NCBI GenBank assembly: GCA_016178505.1
Contig: JACOTG010000199.1
Span: 1-39,278 of the forward strand
Length of the DNA stretch: 39,278 bases
Direction of reading: 5' to 3'
Origin: Planctomycetota bacterium
GTDB taxonomy: Bacteria; Planctomycetota; JACOTG01
Shown here piece by piece: positions 9,101-16,164 of this stretch (positions within the stretch are counted from its first letter, which is position 1; each line of letters opens with the position of its first letter). Position numbers and translations under genes: made by a program. A model generated the notes under the pieces. The model worked only from the letters and a program-made list of their open reading frames with translations. It ran no database searches and was not told where the DNA came from.

Positions 9101-9623
9101 CCCGGACGGCAAGCGCGTGCTCGAGACCATCGCGTTCCCGCGCCAGCGGACGGGCGAAGGGCTGTGCCTCGCGGACTTCGTGGCGCCGCGCACCGCTGCC
9201 GTCGCCGACAACGTCTGCTTCTTCGTGACGACCGCAGGCGAGGGCGTGCGTAAGATCGCCAATCTGTGGAAGGACCGCGGCGACTATTTGCGATCGCACG
9301 CGCTGCAAGCGCTCGCGCTCGAGACCGCCGAGGCGTTCGCGGAAGTCCTCCACCAGAAGATCCGCGAGATGTGGGGCATCCCCGACCCGCCGACGATGAC
9401 GCACGCCGAGCGCTGGAAGGCGAAGTACCGCGGCGTGCGCGTCAGCTTCGGCTACCCCGCGTGCCCGCGCCTCGACGACCAGGCGATCCTGTGGCGATTG
9501 CTCGAGCCAGGGCGCATCGGCGTGGAACTCACCGACGGCTTCATGATGGAGCCCGAGGCCTCGGTCTCGGCCCTCGTCTTACATCACCCGCAAGCGAAGT
9601 ACTTCTCGGTCGGCGAGGAGTGA
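6141..9623 (+). CDS. metH: Cobalamin-dependent methionine synthase (5-methyltetrahydrofolate--homocysteine methyltransferase)
   Basis: 1160 residues containing all four MetH modules. The homocysteine-binding barrel is at about 10-320, with zinc ligands Cys238 (GLNCATG) and Cys301/302 (GGCCGTT). The pterin-binding barrel is at about 345-620 (VGERTNVIGSRQF, PLMIDSTDARV). The B12 cap and B12-binding module is at about 640-870, with His740 in KGDVHDIGKN as the lower cobalt ligand and the GLSGLLVKS loop. The C-terminal SAM-dependent reactivation domain is at about 880-1160 (RWKAKYRGVRVSFGYPACP). It transfers the methyl group of methyl-THF to homocysteine via methylcobalamin in the cytoplasm. Length is close to E. 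coli MetH (1227). Only 73 bases separate it from the HEPN remnant, leaving little room for a cobalamin riboswitch. Its last ~80 bases recur downstream. Confidence 0.97.
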   Translation: MAGDAAISLARFTVEDLRAMLAERIFVFDGAMGTAIQARGLGAADFGGPEFEGCNENLNLTRPDVVAAIHAGYLEVGADVVETNTFGGTPLVLAEYRLGHQALEINRAAARIAREAAARFDRPGRPRLVAGSMGPTTKTISVTGGVTFDAMCDHYAVQAEGLVTGGADLLLVETAQDTLNVKAALLAIEHVFAKLGMRVPIMLSATIEPMGTMLAGQSVEALHTSVEHAPLLSIGLNCATGPDFMTDHVRTLSEMATCAVSCMPNAGLPDEEGHYNELPEGFAAKLARFVEHGWLNVVGGCCGTTAAHIRLLAQLADGTKPRAPQTRIAAATSGVDYLSFDDAKPCIVGERTNVIGSRQFKDLIVGELFEEAAEVGRRQVRGGAHVIDVCLANPDRDELADMMRFLDFAVKKVRVPLMIDSTDARVLEEALKRCQGKAIVNSINLEDGEERFEKVVPLIHRYGAAVVVGCIDEDKKSGMAVTRARKLEIARRSFDLLTRKYGLPARDLIFDALVFPCATGDQAYVGSARETIEGVRLLHDALPECRTILGVSNVSFGLPTAGREVLNTVFLHHCLEAGLDLAIVNSEKLARITHVPEVERGLAEDLIDNRGADPIKAFADYFKAKAAAGGPAIVKAPTESLTLDQRLARCIVEGSKEGLIDDLTTALREREPLAIINGPLMDGMGEVGKLFAANKLIVAEVLQSAEAMKAAVTFLEKHMKHASDSHKGTILLATAKGDVHDIGKNLVEIILGNNGYRVVNLGIKVPPADLIEASAKHKPDLIGLSGLLVKSAQQMVVTAEDLRAAGVAVPMLVGGAALSEKFTCGKITPAYGATVAYAKDAMSGLDLANRLMDPAARPALEAHLAKRREQLVVDVKPKPELPPPTRTAIHHDAPPPAPPDFLPHEVRDFDLDTLFAYVNPTMLYGHHLGLRGRLEGLLARGDAKAEELHRAVTALQDEVVAKKLLHPRALYRFFRAASDGDALLVLSPDGKRVLETIAFPRQRTGEGLCLADFVAPRTAAVADNVCFFVTTAGEGVRKIANLWKDRGDYLRSHALQALALETAEAFAEVLHQKIREMWGIPDPPTMTHAERWKAKYRGVRVSFGYPACPRLDDQAILWRLLEPGRIGVELTDGFMMEPEASVSALVLHHPQAKYFSVGEE

Positions 9624-9627
9624 CGCG
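9548..9627 (+). repeat. metH 3'-end repeat, copy 1 (inside metH)
   Basis: The last coding stretch of metH plus the stop region. The 80-nt segment is repeated with about 90% identity at 10502-10580, and its inner 35 nt (9582-9616) are repeated at 9638-9672. It is in coding frame here (SVSALVLHHPQAKYFSVGEE), so this is the ancestral copy. Confidence 0.9.
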
Positions 9628-9637
9628 ACCGGGCGTC

Positions 9638-9672
9638 CATCACCCGCAAGCGAAGTACTTTTCCGTCGGCGA
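9638..9672 (+). repeat. metH 3'-end repeat, copy 2 (short)
   Basis: 35 nt matching 9582-9616 with two mismatches, beginning CATCACCCGCAAGCGAAG and ending GTCGGCGA, 21 nt downstream of copy 1. It ends in a TGA just like metH. It lies between metH and the toxin-antitoxin promoter. Confidence 0.9.
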
Positions 9673-9761
9673 TTGAGTTTCTCTGCAACACATCGTCGCC
9701 CGCGTCGACTCACTATGGCGCAGATCGACGACCGCTCTCGGTACGACGCGTTGCGCCCGCA

Positions 9762-9798
9762 TTGCTTGGCGAAAGAGGATGTGTATGCTCCTACACAT
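9762..9798 (+). promoter_or_regulatory. Promoter with overlapping operator dyad of the toxin-antitoxin operon
   Basis: A perfect 7-bp dyad, ATGTGTA-TGCTCC-TACACAT (9779-9798), covers the start of the antitoxin gene. A -35-like TTGCTT (9762-9767) is separated by 16 bases from a -10-like TATGCT (9784-9789) that lies inside the dyad. Ribbon-helix-helix antitoxins usually bind short dyads at their own promoter, so this is the expected autorepression site. The dyad is seen directly; the promoter assignment is inference. Confidence 0.55.
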
Positions 9799-10060
9799 GA
9801 TTCGAAAACAAATCCACATCGAGAAGTCCCAACAAGCCCGGCTCCGCAAGACCGCGGCGGAACTCGGTATCAGTGAAGCCGAGTTGATTCGTCGCGGGAT
9901 CGACCTGTTCCTCGCCAGACCGCAGTTCCCGAGTCCAGCGATAGACCTCAGCTTGTGGGAGTCAGAGAAGAAGTTCATTGCCGCATTGCGGCGGCGGCAG
10001 AGAGGCCGAAAAGCGGCGAATTGGACTCGCGAGGAACTATATGACCGATTCGATCGCTAG
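9785..10060 (+). CDS. Ribbon-helix-helix (CopG-type) antitoxin
   Basis: 91-residue protein with a short ribbon-helix-helix N-terminus: IRKQIHIEKSQQARLRKTAA, then GISEAELIRRGIDLFL. An acidic and basic C-terminal tail follows (WTREELYDRFDR) of the kind that wraps around and blocks a PIN toxin. It would neutralise the downstream toxin and repress the operon through the dyad at its start. The start at 9785 is supported by AGAGG six bases upstream. An alternative ATG at 9797 gives MIRKQIHIE and could be read from a nearly leaderless transcript. The 3' end overlaps the toxin start by 20 bases, a typical arrangement for coupled toxin-antitoxin genes. Confidence 0.85.
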   Translation: MLLHMIRKQIHIEKSQQARLRKTAAELGISEAELIRRGIDLFLARPQFPSPAIDLSLWESEKKFIAALRRRQRGRKAANWTREELYDRFDR

Positions 10061-10496
10061 GGTCTTCATCGATACGAACGTACTCGTGTACGCATACGAT
10101 GCGGATGTCGCGCGACAAGCCGTGGCAACGGAGCTGATCGAGCGATTGAGTCGGAGTGAGCGCGGGGTCATCAGCGCCCAGGTCCTCGCCGAATTCTATT
10201 CCGTTTCGACTCGCAAGCTGGCGGCGCGAATGACCCCGAACGAGGGCGAGCAGAGAATCCGCAGATTCCGTAGGCTCTTTCCCGTGCTCGACGTCACTGC
10301 GTTGGTCGTAGCGGAAGCGGCTCGTGGCGTCGCGCACCACGGGATTGCATTCTGGGACGCGATGATCTGGGCGACATGCCGCCTGAATCAAGTGTCCTAC
10401 GTCGTGACGGAAGACGTGCCGGCCGCGAAAGAGATCGAAGGCGTCGCCTTCTTCGATCCCTTCTCTCGGGACTTCAAACTCTCGCGGTTCCTGTGA
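10041..10496 (+). CDS. PIN-domain ribonuclease toxin (VapC-like)
   Basis: 151-residue PIN domain, a Mg2+/Mn2+-dependent RNase that in VapC toxins cleaves tRNA or rRNA. The expected acidic active site is complete: Asp11 in VFIDTNVLVYAYD, Glu51 in QVLAEFYSVSTRK, Asp106 in GIAFWDAMIWATC, and Glu124/Asp125 in VVTEDV. The FFDPF C-terminal strand is typical of VapC-like toxins. It overlaps the antitoxin by 20 bases. The ATG was chosen because the PIN fold begins directly after it; a longer upstream extension would run through the antitoxin. Immediately after its stop comes the third copy of the metH tail repeat, so the module sits exactly between repeats. Confidence 0.92.
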   Translation: MTDSIARVFIDTNVLVYAYDADVARQAVATELIERLSRSERGVISAQVLAEFYSVSTRKLAARMTPNEGEQRIRRFRRLFPVLDVTALVVAEAARGVAHHGIAFWDAMIWATCRLNQVSYVVTEDVPAAKEIEGVAFFDPFSRDFKLSRFL

Positions 10497-10501
10497 TCGA
10501 C

Positions 10502-10580
10502 GGAGCCCGAGGCCTCGGTCTCGGCGCTCGTCGTCCACCACCCTCGAGCGAGTACTTCTCGGTCGGCGAGGAATGACGCG
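10502..10580 (+). repeat. metH 3'-end repeat, copy 3 (distal flank of toxin-antitoxin module)
   Basis: 79 nt starting GGAGCCCGAGGCCTCGGTCT and ending TGACGCG. It matches metH 9548-9627 with a handful of substitutions and one missing base. The missing base shifts the frame, so this copy could not encode the MetH C-terminus. It begins five bases after the toxin stop codon. Confidence 0.9.
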
Positions 10581-10648
10581 TCCGCGCATCACCGCGCCGT
10601 CCTCGGCGAATGCATGGCGCAACGTCGCCGAAACTCCCCGAGACGAAG

Positions 10649-10669
10649 GTGGTCGCAATCGGCGACCAC
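10649..10669. terminator. Hairpin between convergent toxin and nitroreductase genes
   Basis: Perfect 8-bp stem GTGGTCGC / GCGACCAC with loop AATCG, 15 bases beyond the nitroreductase stop codon and about 150 beyond the toxin stop. There is no long T run on either strand, so it is a plausible but not canonical bidirectional terminator. Confidence 0.4.
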
Positions 10670-10683
10670 ATCTGGAGCCTCGC

Positions 10684-11415
10684 CTACGGCGTGAACTGCT
10701 CGCGATGGAGCTTTCGCTCGAGCGGCAGCCGCGTCTTCGTGAGCTTCGGCTCGGCCGCACGAGTGCCGACGGCGACGATGACGACGGGCAGCATGCGCCG
10801 CGGAGCGCTGACGACCTCACGCACCCGCCGCGCGTCGAAGCCCTCCATCGGTCCCGTGTCGAGGCCGAAGCTCGCGGCCGCGAGCATGAACGTCATCGCG
10901 GAGAGCATCACCTGTCGCGCGGTCCACAGCCGGCGCGCGGCGGGTAGGCACGACAGCGCCGGAGCCGGACGAAAGAGGCCGTACGCTGCGACGCCGAGGT
11001 GCTTCGCGAGCCCGCCGAGTCCAAGCGGCCCCGCTGCGAACGTCAGCGGCACGAGCTTCCGCAAGAGCGCCTCGTAGTCGGCCGAGTTTGCTCCCGCCTC
11101 GCGATCCATGCGGAGCACCTCTTCGAAGTGTGTGCGCACCGCCTCGAGGTCGCCGAGGAAGACGACGGTCGCCGGCGCTTCCTCGACCTGCTTTTGTCCG
11201 AGGACGGCCGCGCGCAGCCTCCGCTTCTGCTCGGGCGATCGAACGACGACGAAGTGCGTCGGTTGCAAGTTCCAACCCGAAGGTGCCCAGTTCGCTAGCT
11301 CCAGCGCGCGCTCGAGGATCCCGTCTTGTATCGGATCGGGACGGAACCTGCGCGTTGCCCGACGGAATCGCACTGCCGCTTCGACGGTCGACGACGGCAC
11401 CAAACTCGGCATCAT
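10684..11415 (-). CDS. Nitroreductase family protein (FMN-dependent oxidoreductase)
   Basis: 243-residue nitroreductase-fold protein, a usually homodimeric flavoprotein that reduces nitro compounds, quinones or enones with NAD(P)H. Recognisable elements are the N-terminal RRATRRFRPDPI (FMN phosphate-binding arginines), ANWAPSGWNLQPTHFVVV, a central helix region, and the C-terminal PMEGFDARRVREVV plus LPVVIVAVG strand. The start has a good ribosome site (AGGGAGAG) ahead of two ATG codons; the first is chosen. It stands alone, convergent with the toxin-antitoxin module and divergent from the SBBP gene. A short dyad TTGAC-N8-GTCAA at 11452-11469, about 40 bases upstream of the start, could bind a regulator. 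The substrate cannot be predicted. Confidence 0.88.
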   Translation of the reverse strand: MMPSLVPSSTVEAAVRFRRATRRFRPDPIQDGILERALELANWAPSGWNLQPTHFVVVRSPEQKRRLRAAVLGQKQVEEAPATVVFLGDLEAVRTHFEEVLRMDREAGANSADYEALLRKLVPLTFAAGPLGLGGLAKHLGVAAYGLFRPAPALSCLPAARRLWTARQVMLSAMTFMLAAASFGLDTGPMEGFDARRVREVVSAPRRMLPVVIVAVGTRAAEPKLTKTRLPLERKLHREQFTP

Positions 11416-11777
11416 GAGCTCTCCCTTGAGGATCGCGCCTCCGCGCCGCGCTTGACTTCAGTCGGTCAACGAGTAAAAGGGAATGGGACGGTGGAATCAA
11501 GCGGGAGGAAAAGGGGTGAAAGGCATTGTGTGACCAGCCTTTCGCCAGCTTCGAGGCAACTTGATCACCTCGATGCGCGCAGTCGGACGCTTGGAGCTGC
11601 GCACATTGCGGGAGAGGATTTCGAGTGAGGAATCGCTCGACCCGGCCCGACCACGCCGCCGAAGCCCATCTTGCATTCAACTTGCTCCCCACGCCGAGGA
11701 CTACGCCGTGGGTGAGTTTCAGAACCATCTCCCTTGGATCGCCGCTGCTCTGACAGCCATCTGAAAAGGAACGTGAA
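11416..11777. other. Divergent intergenic region, no gene seen
   Basis: 362 bases between the divergent nitroreductase and SBBP genes. It holds the TTGAC-N8-GTCAA dyad (11452-11469) and a 9-bp hairpin GTGAAAGGC / GCCTTTCGC with one G-U pair (11516-11524 with 11537-11545). A 67-codon reading frame at 11561-11764 has no recognisable content or ribosome site and was not called. Promoters for both flanking genes are expected here but not clearly identifiable. Confidence 0.5.
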
Positions 11778-14480
11778 ATGAACCGACTGCGCACCTGGGT
11801 TGCTCTTCTCGTTTGCATGACACTGTTCCGCCCCGCTACCTCACCCGATGGTCTCCGTCAGAACAATCGTGCAGTTTCGAGTGCTGCGCCGAACATGGAA
11901 TTCGCCTTCGTGCCAAACGTTGGACAGTGGCCGCATTCGGCCGCGTTCATCGCGACGCAGAAGTACGCGGCGGTCTCCGTCGAGAACGATCGCTTTTCCG
12001 TTCGCGTGGGCCGAGGCGACGACGCGAAAATCGTTTCCATGCGCTTCGTGGATGCGGAGGAGAACACGCGAGTCGTCGGAGAAGACCCGCGCGAGGAGAC
12101 CTACAACTATTTCTTGGGAAACGACCCGAAGTGTTGGAGGACCGACGTCACGGCATTCTCTGCGGTGCGGTACCAAGAGCCCTATGCGGGCGTCGACGTC
12201 CGACTGAAGAGTTCCGGCAGTCACCTCGAATACGACCTCATTCTCCAGCCTCGCGCAGACCTGCAACGGATCGCCATCGAGGCCGAAGGCATCGACGATC
12301 TGAAGCTGGCGAGCGATGGGTCGATGATCATGAAATCGGGTGATGCCGAGTTCCGACAGACGCCGCCCCGAACTTGGCAGGTGTCGGCCGACCATCAAAA
12401 GAACCTCCTGGCGAGCAGCTTCGAGCTTCTCGGAGGCAATCGATTTGCCATCTCGGTCCCGAACCGGAATCCATCGTTGATGACCGTGATCGACCCGGGC
12501 TTGGAGTGGTCGACGTACTTGGGGGGATCCGGACGCGACGAGATCAAGGCGATGATGCTCGATGCGGCCGGCGACGTCATCGTCGCCGGCGTCACGGAGT
12601 CGCCGGAGTTCGTGACGACGCCGGGCGCCTATGATCGCACGCACGGCGCGCACTATGGATGCACGTCGCCGATCAGCTGTGGCGATGGGTTCGTCACGAA
12701 GTTGAGCCACGACGGACAGCGAGTGATCTGGTCGACGTTCCTCGGAGGGACGAACGTCGCGGGTAACGACGCGATTCGTGCGATGGCCTTCGATTCACAA
12801 GGCAACATCGTTCTCGGCGGCAACACGTCTTCGAGCTGGCAATTCCCGATCTATCCGGTTCCGGGCGCCTATCGGACCAACTCGACGGTGCAAGGCGGAC
12901 AAACGGAGGTCTTCATCTCGAAGATCTCCGGCCGCGGCAATGCGCTCCTGTACTCGACGTTCTTCGGCGGAACTCGCGCCGGCAATCGGCTGACGTCGCT
13001 TGCCGTCGATTCGCAGGATGCCGCGGTGTTCGGCGGCACGACGATCGGCGGACTGCCGACGTTCCCCAATCCGGGCGCATTCCAAACGGCGTTGAACTGC
13101 TCGAGCACTTCCGGGGGCGGCGTCCTGGTAGATCCGACCGGCGGCACCGGAGGCGGCGGGAACAACGCCTTTGGCGGCGGCAATCGCACCAACTCGAGCT
13201 GCGGAGGCGACGGCTTCATCGCCCGAATCACGATGCTGGCTCAAGGTACGGCCGATCTGACGTACTGCACGTACCTCGGCGGAACGAACTACGACTCGTT
13301 GACCGGGCTCGTCGTCAACGCCGACGATTCGGTGATCGCGACCGGTTTCACGAATTCGTGCGATTTCCCCACGACGCCCAACGCGCTCAGCGAGCATCCG
13401 CGCTCGCCCGATCTTTGCCCGCAACCGCTGATGGACGGGTTCGTCACGAGGCTGAGAATGCAGGGCAGCGGTCGTTTCGACTTGATGTACTCGACGTACG
13501 TCGGGGGATACGACAACGACTACATCTACGGCATCAGCCTCGCATCTCCGGCCGTCGTGGCGCTCACCGGTGCGACGTTCTCCTGGGATTTCCCGATCAC
13601 GCAGGACGCCTTCTCGACGTCCATCACGAACCTCCCTGGCCTCAAGGCGGACGCATTTGCGCTGCTCTTGGACACTACGCCGGGGGTGCCGCCGTTCTCA
13701 CAGGTCAATTACGGCACGTATCTGGGAGGCGACGAAACCGACAGCGGTCAAGTGATCGTGACCGATCCGGTCGACGGATCGATGATGGTTGCCGGATTCA
13801 CCGAGTCGACGAACTTCCCGCGCTCGGGTGATCCCTTCCAACCGCAGTTCGTCGGGGGTTCGACGATCTCGCAGGACGTGTTCGTCTCGCGAATCGTGCC
13901 GCGAAGTCGCGACCGCGCCGACCTCGTCTACTCGACCTATCTCGGCGGAGTCGGCTGGGACAACCCGAACGCGATTGCGTTCGAAGCGTCGAACAACGTC
14001 ATCGTCTCGGGATTCACGGCGACAGGCGGATACGTCACAAACGACTTCCCCCTGCAGCGTCCGTACGACGCGATCTACGGAAGCAACGTCACCTCCGACA
14101 ACAATCGGGACGGGTTCATCACGAAGCTCGTTCTTCCCACTGACGTCTCGATTCGCGTCGTGCCGCAGTCGCCGGACGTGGCGCCGGGCGGACTGCTCGC
14201 CTACGACGTGATCCTCACGAACAACACCAGCGACCCTCAGACCGTCGGACTCAAGGTCGACGCGTACGCTTCGGATGGGTCGCCGTATTCCGGCAACCCG
14301 ATCGATCGCCCGCGCGACTTGAGCCTGACGCCGAACCAAACGGTGACCGTCAACTTCGCTCACCGCATCCCGTCGTCGACGCACTCTCCGTCGGGGCCCT
14401 ACAGCTTGCGCGCGAAGATCTCCCCGTACACTCCCGGACCGACGCAGGGAGTGGCGAGCTTCACCTTCATGGTGCGTTGA
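11778..14480 (+). CDS. Secreted SBBP beta-propeller repeat protein
   Basis: 900 residues. The signal peptide has core WVALLVCMTLF. The N-terminal domain (about 40-230: FVPNVGQWPHSAAF, NYFLGNDPKCWRTDV, YAGVDVRLKSSG) is the one that regularly precedes SBBP repeats. About seven seven-bladed-propeller-type repeats follow, from about 240 to 780, each with a core such as WSTYLGG, WSTFLGG, YSTFFGG, YCTYLGG, YSTYVGG or YGTYLGG followed by an IVAGVT- or VIATGFT-like strand. A Gly/Asn-rich loop near residue 455 interrupts one repeat. The C-terminal about 110 residues form an Ig-like beta domain (VAPGGLLAYDVILTNNT). The ribosome site is AAGGA, seven bases upstream. Such proteins are exported and often surface-exposed; the ligand is unknown. 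A hairpin terminates it immediately downstream. Confidence 0.9.
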   Translation: MNRLRTWVALLVCMTLFRPATSPDGLRQNNRAVSSAAPNMEFAFVPNVGQWPHSAAFIATQKYAAVSVENDRFSVRVGRGDDAKIVSMRFVDAEENTRVVGEDPREETYNYFLGNDPKCWRTDVTAFSAVRYQEPYAGVDVRLKSSGSHLEYDLILQPRADLQRIAIEAEGIDDLKLASDGSMIMKSGDAEFRQTPPRTWQVSADHQKNLLASSFELLGGNRFAISVPNRNPSLMTVIDPGLEWSTYLGGSGRDEIKAMMLDAAGDVIVAGVTESPEFVTTPGAYDRTHGAHYGCTSPISCGDGFVTKLSHDGQRVIWSTFLGGTNVAGNDAIRAMAFDSQGNIVLGGNTSSSWQFPIYPVPGAYRTNSTVQGGQTEVFISKISGRGNALLYSTFFGGTRAGNRLTSLAVDSQDAAVFGGTTIGGLPTFPNPGAFQTALNCSSTSGGGVLVDPTGGTGGGGNNAFGGGNRTNSSCGGDGFIARITMLAQGTADLTYCTYLGGTNYDSLTGLVVNADDSVIATGFTNSCDFPTTPNALSEHPRSPDLCPQPLMDGFVTRLRMQGSGRFDLMYSTYVGGYDNDYIYGISLASPAVVALTGATFSWDFPITQDAFSTSITNLPGLKADAFALLLDTTPGVPPFSQVNYGTYLGGDETDSGQVIVTDPVDGSMMVAGFTESTNFPRSGDPFQPQFVGGSTISQDVFVSRIVPRSRDRADLVYSTYLGGVGWDNPNAIAFEASNNVIVSGFTATGGYVTNDFPLQRPYDAIYGSNVTSDNNRDGFITKLVLPTDVSIRVVPQSPDVAPGGLLAYDVILTNNTSDPQTVGLKVDAYASDGSPYSGNPIDRPRDLSLTPNQTVTVNFAHRIPSSTHSPSGPYSLRAKISPYTPGPTQGVASFTFMVR

Positions 14481-14482
14481 AC

Positions 14483-14500
14483 TCGAATCGTCGGATTCGA
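14483..14500. terminator. Bidirectional hairpin between convergent SBBP and cytochrome c genes
   Basis: Perfect 7-bp stem TCGAATC / GATTCGA with loop GTCG. It lies two bases past the SBBP stop and directly next to the cytochrome stop (14502-14504). The short distance to both ends supports a shared terminator role, though T runs are weak. Confidence 0.45.
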
Positions 14501-14501
14501 T

Positions 14502-14924
14502 TCAGCTCGACATGGGGAAAAGCGTCAGGAGATAGGCGATCACGGCTCGTCGATCGGAGTCGGCGAGGTTGCGCCAACCCGGCATCGACCTGCCATGAAG
14601 GCCGGTATTGAGCGAGAGAATCAGGTCGTCTGGCGTCGGGCGCACGCCGGTTCGTTCGCGCGAAGGGAACAGTCCGCGCGTGAAGTCGGGTGGATGTGGA
14701 ACGAGCAGGTCTGCTGCGGCGCCGTCGCCCTTGCCTTCCGCACCATGGCAGGGCGAGCACTTCTCCGAGAAGACTGCGCGACCGCGTGCCGTTATCGAGG
14801 GCGAAGCGTCGGCGGACGTAGCGACCGAAGGGCGGTCGGGCTCGGTCACCGCCGACTTCTCGTGACATCCGGAGACGAGTCCGATCGAGAGCGCGCCGAA
14901 CGCAATGATGCCGGTTCGGGACAT
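14502..14924 (-). CDS. Lipoprotein c-type cytochrome
   Basis: 140-residue exported cytochrome c. A signal peptide with lipobox LVSGC (Cys20) predicts a lipid anchor on the periplasmic face. A Ser/Thr/Ala-rich linker follows, then the single haem site CSPCH (about residues 57-61) in a class I context (GRAVFSEKCSPCHGAEGKGD). The likely distal methionine ligand is in RSMPGWRNL, followed by the C-terminal helix RAVIAYLLTLF. The ribosome site AAAGGA lies upstream of the ATG. It would carry single electrons to or from a membrane or periplasmic oxidoreductase, but no partner enzyme is adjacent. It resembles the small cytochromes found with respiratory oxidases. Confidence 0.9.
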   Translation of the reverse strand: MSRTGIIAFGALSIGLVSGCHEKSAVTEPDRPSVATSADASPSITARGRAVFSEKCSPCHGAEGKGDGAAADLLVPHPPDFTRGLFPSRERTGVRPTPDDLILSLNTGLHGRSMPGWRNLADSDRRAVIAYLLTLFPMSS

Positions 14925-15393
14925 GACGTCGGTTCCTTTCCGCGTCGACGGCGTTCCATCGAAGCGACGCGAGGTGAGGGAAGTTCAGCGAAGTCCATGC
15001 CGCTGCGCTCGAGCGATTGTGTTTCAGGCTCGCGCGCGACATCACGGGCACGCGAGAGTCGCGCAACTGCGGCGGCGCGCCGGCGCCGTCGGATCGGTGA
15101 CTCGATCCCACCGATTGGATGAATGATCTGAAGCCGCCGAATCCAACTGCGAAATCGTACCCGAAGTCCGATGCCTCACAGGGAATTATCCGCAACGCTC
15201 CCGAGGCTACCGTCTGGCGGGATTCCCGGCGATGCGGCCGATCGATCACGTGTCTTCCGTCTCGATCATCGGCGTTCGCCGAAACGGCACGGCGTGCAAC
15301 CGGGTCTCTGCCCCCGGGGTCCTGCCGTGCATTCGAGCGTCCATCGCGTCGCGGCCTTTCGGTTCGCCGCGTCGCCGCGTATAAACGCGACGC
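14925..15393. other. Divergent intergenic region, no gene seen
   Basis: 469 bases between the divergent cytochrome c and tatD genes. No reading frame here has a ribosome site with recognisable content. The tatD-proximal end carries a TATAAA box within a small dyad (see the promoter entry). Nothing else was recognised. Confidence 0.5.
15376..15389 (+). promoter_or_regulatory. Possible -10 box and dyad of a leaderless tatD transcript
   Basis: TATAAA at 15380-15385 is an unusually A/T-rich hexamer for this region and sits inside the dyad CGCGT-ATAA-ACGCG. A start site seven bases further would fall at about 15392, only two bases before the tatD ATG, and no Shine-Dalgarno is visible. No good -35 is present. 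Confidence 0.35.
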
Positions 15394-16164
15394 ATGGCAG
15401 CCCTGAATCTCGTCGACGCCCACTGCCACCTCGACGAGCTACCCGACCCGCGGGCGGCAATCGCGCGAGCGCGCGAAGCCGGCTTGGCCACGATCGTGGC
15501 CGTCGGCATGGATCTGCCGACGTGCGAGGCCGTGCTGCAGCTGCGGCGAGAGCATCCCGACATGATCGTGGGCGGTCTCGGCGTCCATCCTTCGGAAGTG
15601 CCGCAGATGGACGACGCGACGCTGGAGTTGGCACTACGATTCGTCGAAGCGCACCTCGGCGAGGTCGAGGAGCTGGGCGAGGTCGGCCTCGACTTCAAAG
15701 ACGCGACGACGCCGAAGGAGCAGGGGCGCCAACGCGCGGCAGTCGAGCGGCAGCTCGCGCGCGCCCGCGAGCTCCGCAAGCCCGCGAACTTCCACTCCCG
15801 ACGCGCGGACCGGCCGGTGCTCGATCTCGCGATCCGGCATTCGCGCGAGGCAGGGCTCGGCGCGCAGATGCACTGGTTCACACACTCGACGAAGCTCGCG
15901 AGGATTTGCAACGAGAACGGCGTCTTCATTTCGGTCGGGCCGAGCGTGACGTTCAATCCGATCGCCCGAGAGGTTGCTGCGGTGATCGCCGACCGCTGCC
16001 TGCTCACCGAGACCGACAGCCCCGTCGCGTACGAAGGCGTCGCGGCGGAGCCGGCGTGGGTCGCGCGAGTCGTCGACGAGCTCGCGCGAATCCGGAAGAC
16101 GACGCCGGACGCGATCGGAAGTCTCGTGCGCGAGAATTTCGAGCGGTTTCTCGCCGGAGGCTAG
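15394..16164 (+). CDS. TatD family metal-dependent hydrolase (DNase-like)
   Basis: 256-residue TIM-barrel hydrolase. Metal-site motifs appear in family order: VDAHCHLDE near residue 8, GLGVHPSEV, GEVGLDFK (glutamate ligand) near residue 91, NFHSRRA, MHWFTHS, and CLLTETDSP (aspartate ligand) near residue 205. The C-terminal helix is VRENFERFLAG. TatD proteins are cytoplasmic 3'-5' exonuclease-like enzymes linked to DNA repair and quality control. The usual tyrosine after GLD is replaced here (GLDFK). The stop is immediately followed by the start of the TMEM175-like gene, whose ribosome site lies in the tatD 3' end, so the two are translationally coupled. Confidence 0.92.
   Translation: MAALNLVDAHCHLDELPDPRAAIARAREAGLATIVAVGMDLPTCEAVLQLRREHPDMIVGGLGVHPSEVPQMDDATLELALRFVEAHLGEVEELGEVGLDFKDATTPKEQGRQRAAVERQLARARELRKPANFHSRRADRPVLDLAIRHSREAGLGAQMHWFTHSTKLARICNENGVFISVGPSVTFNPIAREVAAVIADRCLLTETDSPVAYEGVAAEPAWVARVVDELARIRKTTPDAIGSLVRENFERFLAGG

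Noticed and set aside
6057..9404. Very long open frame antisense to metH
   Set aside because: Composition is dominated by Arg, His and Ala with no motifs; it is the typical antisense shadow of a GC-rich gene.
11561..11764. Small 67-codon gene upstream of the SBBP gene
   Set aside because: No ribosome site and no recognisable sequence; codon use is not convincing.
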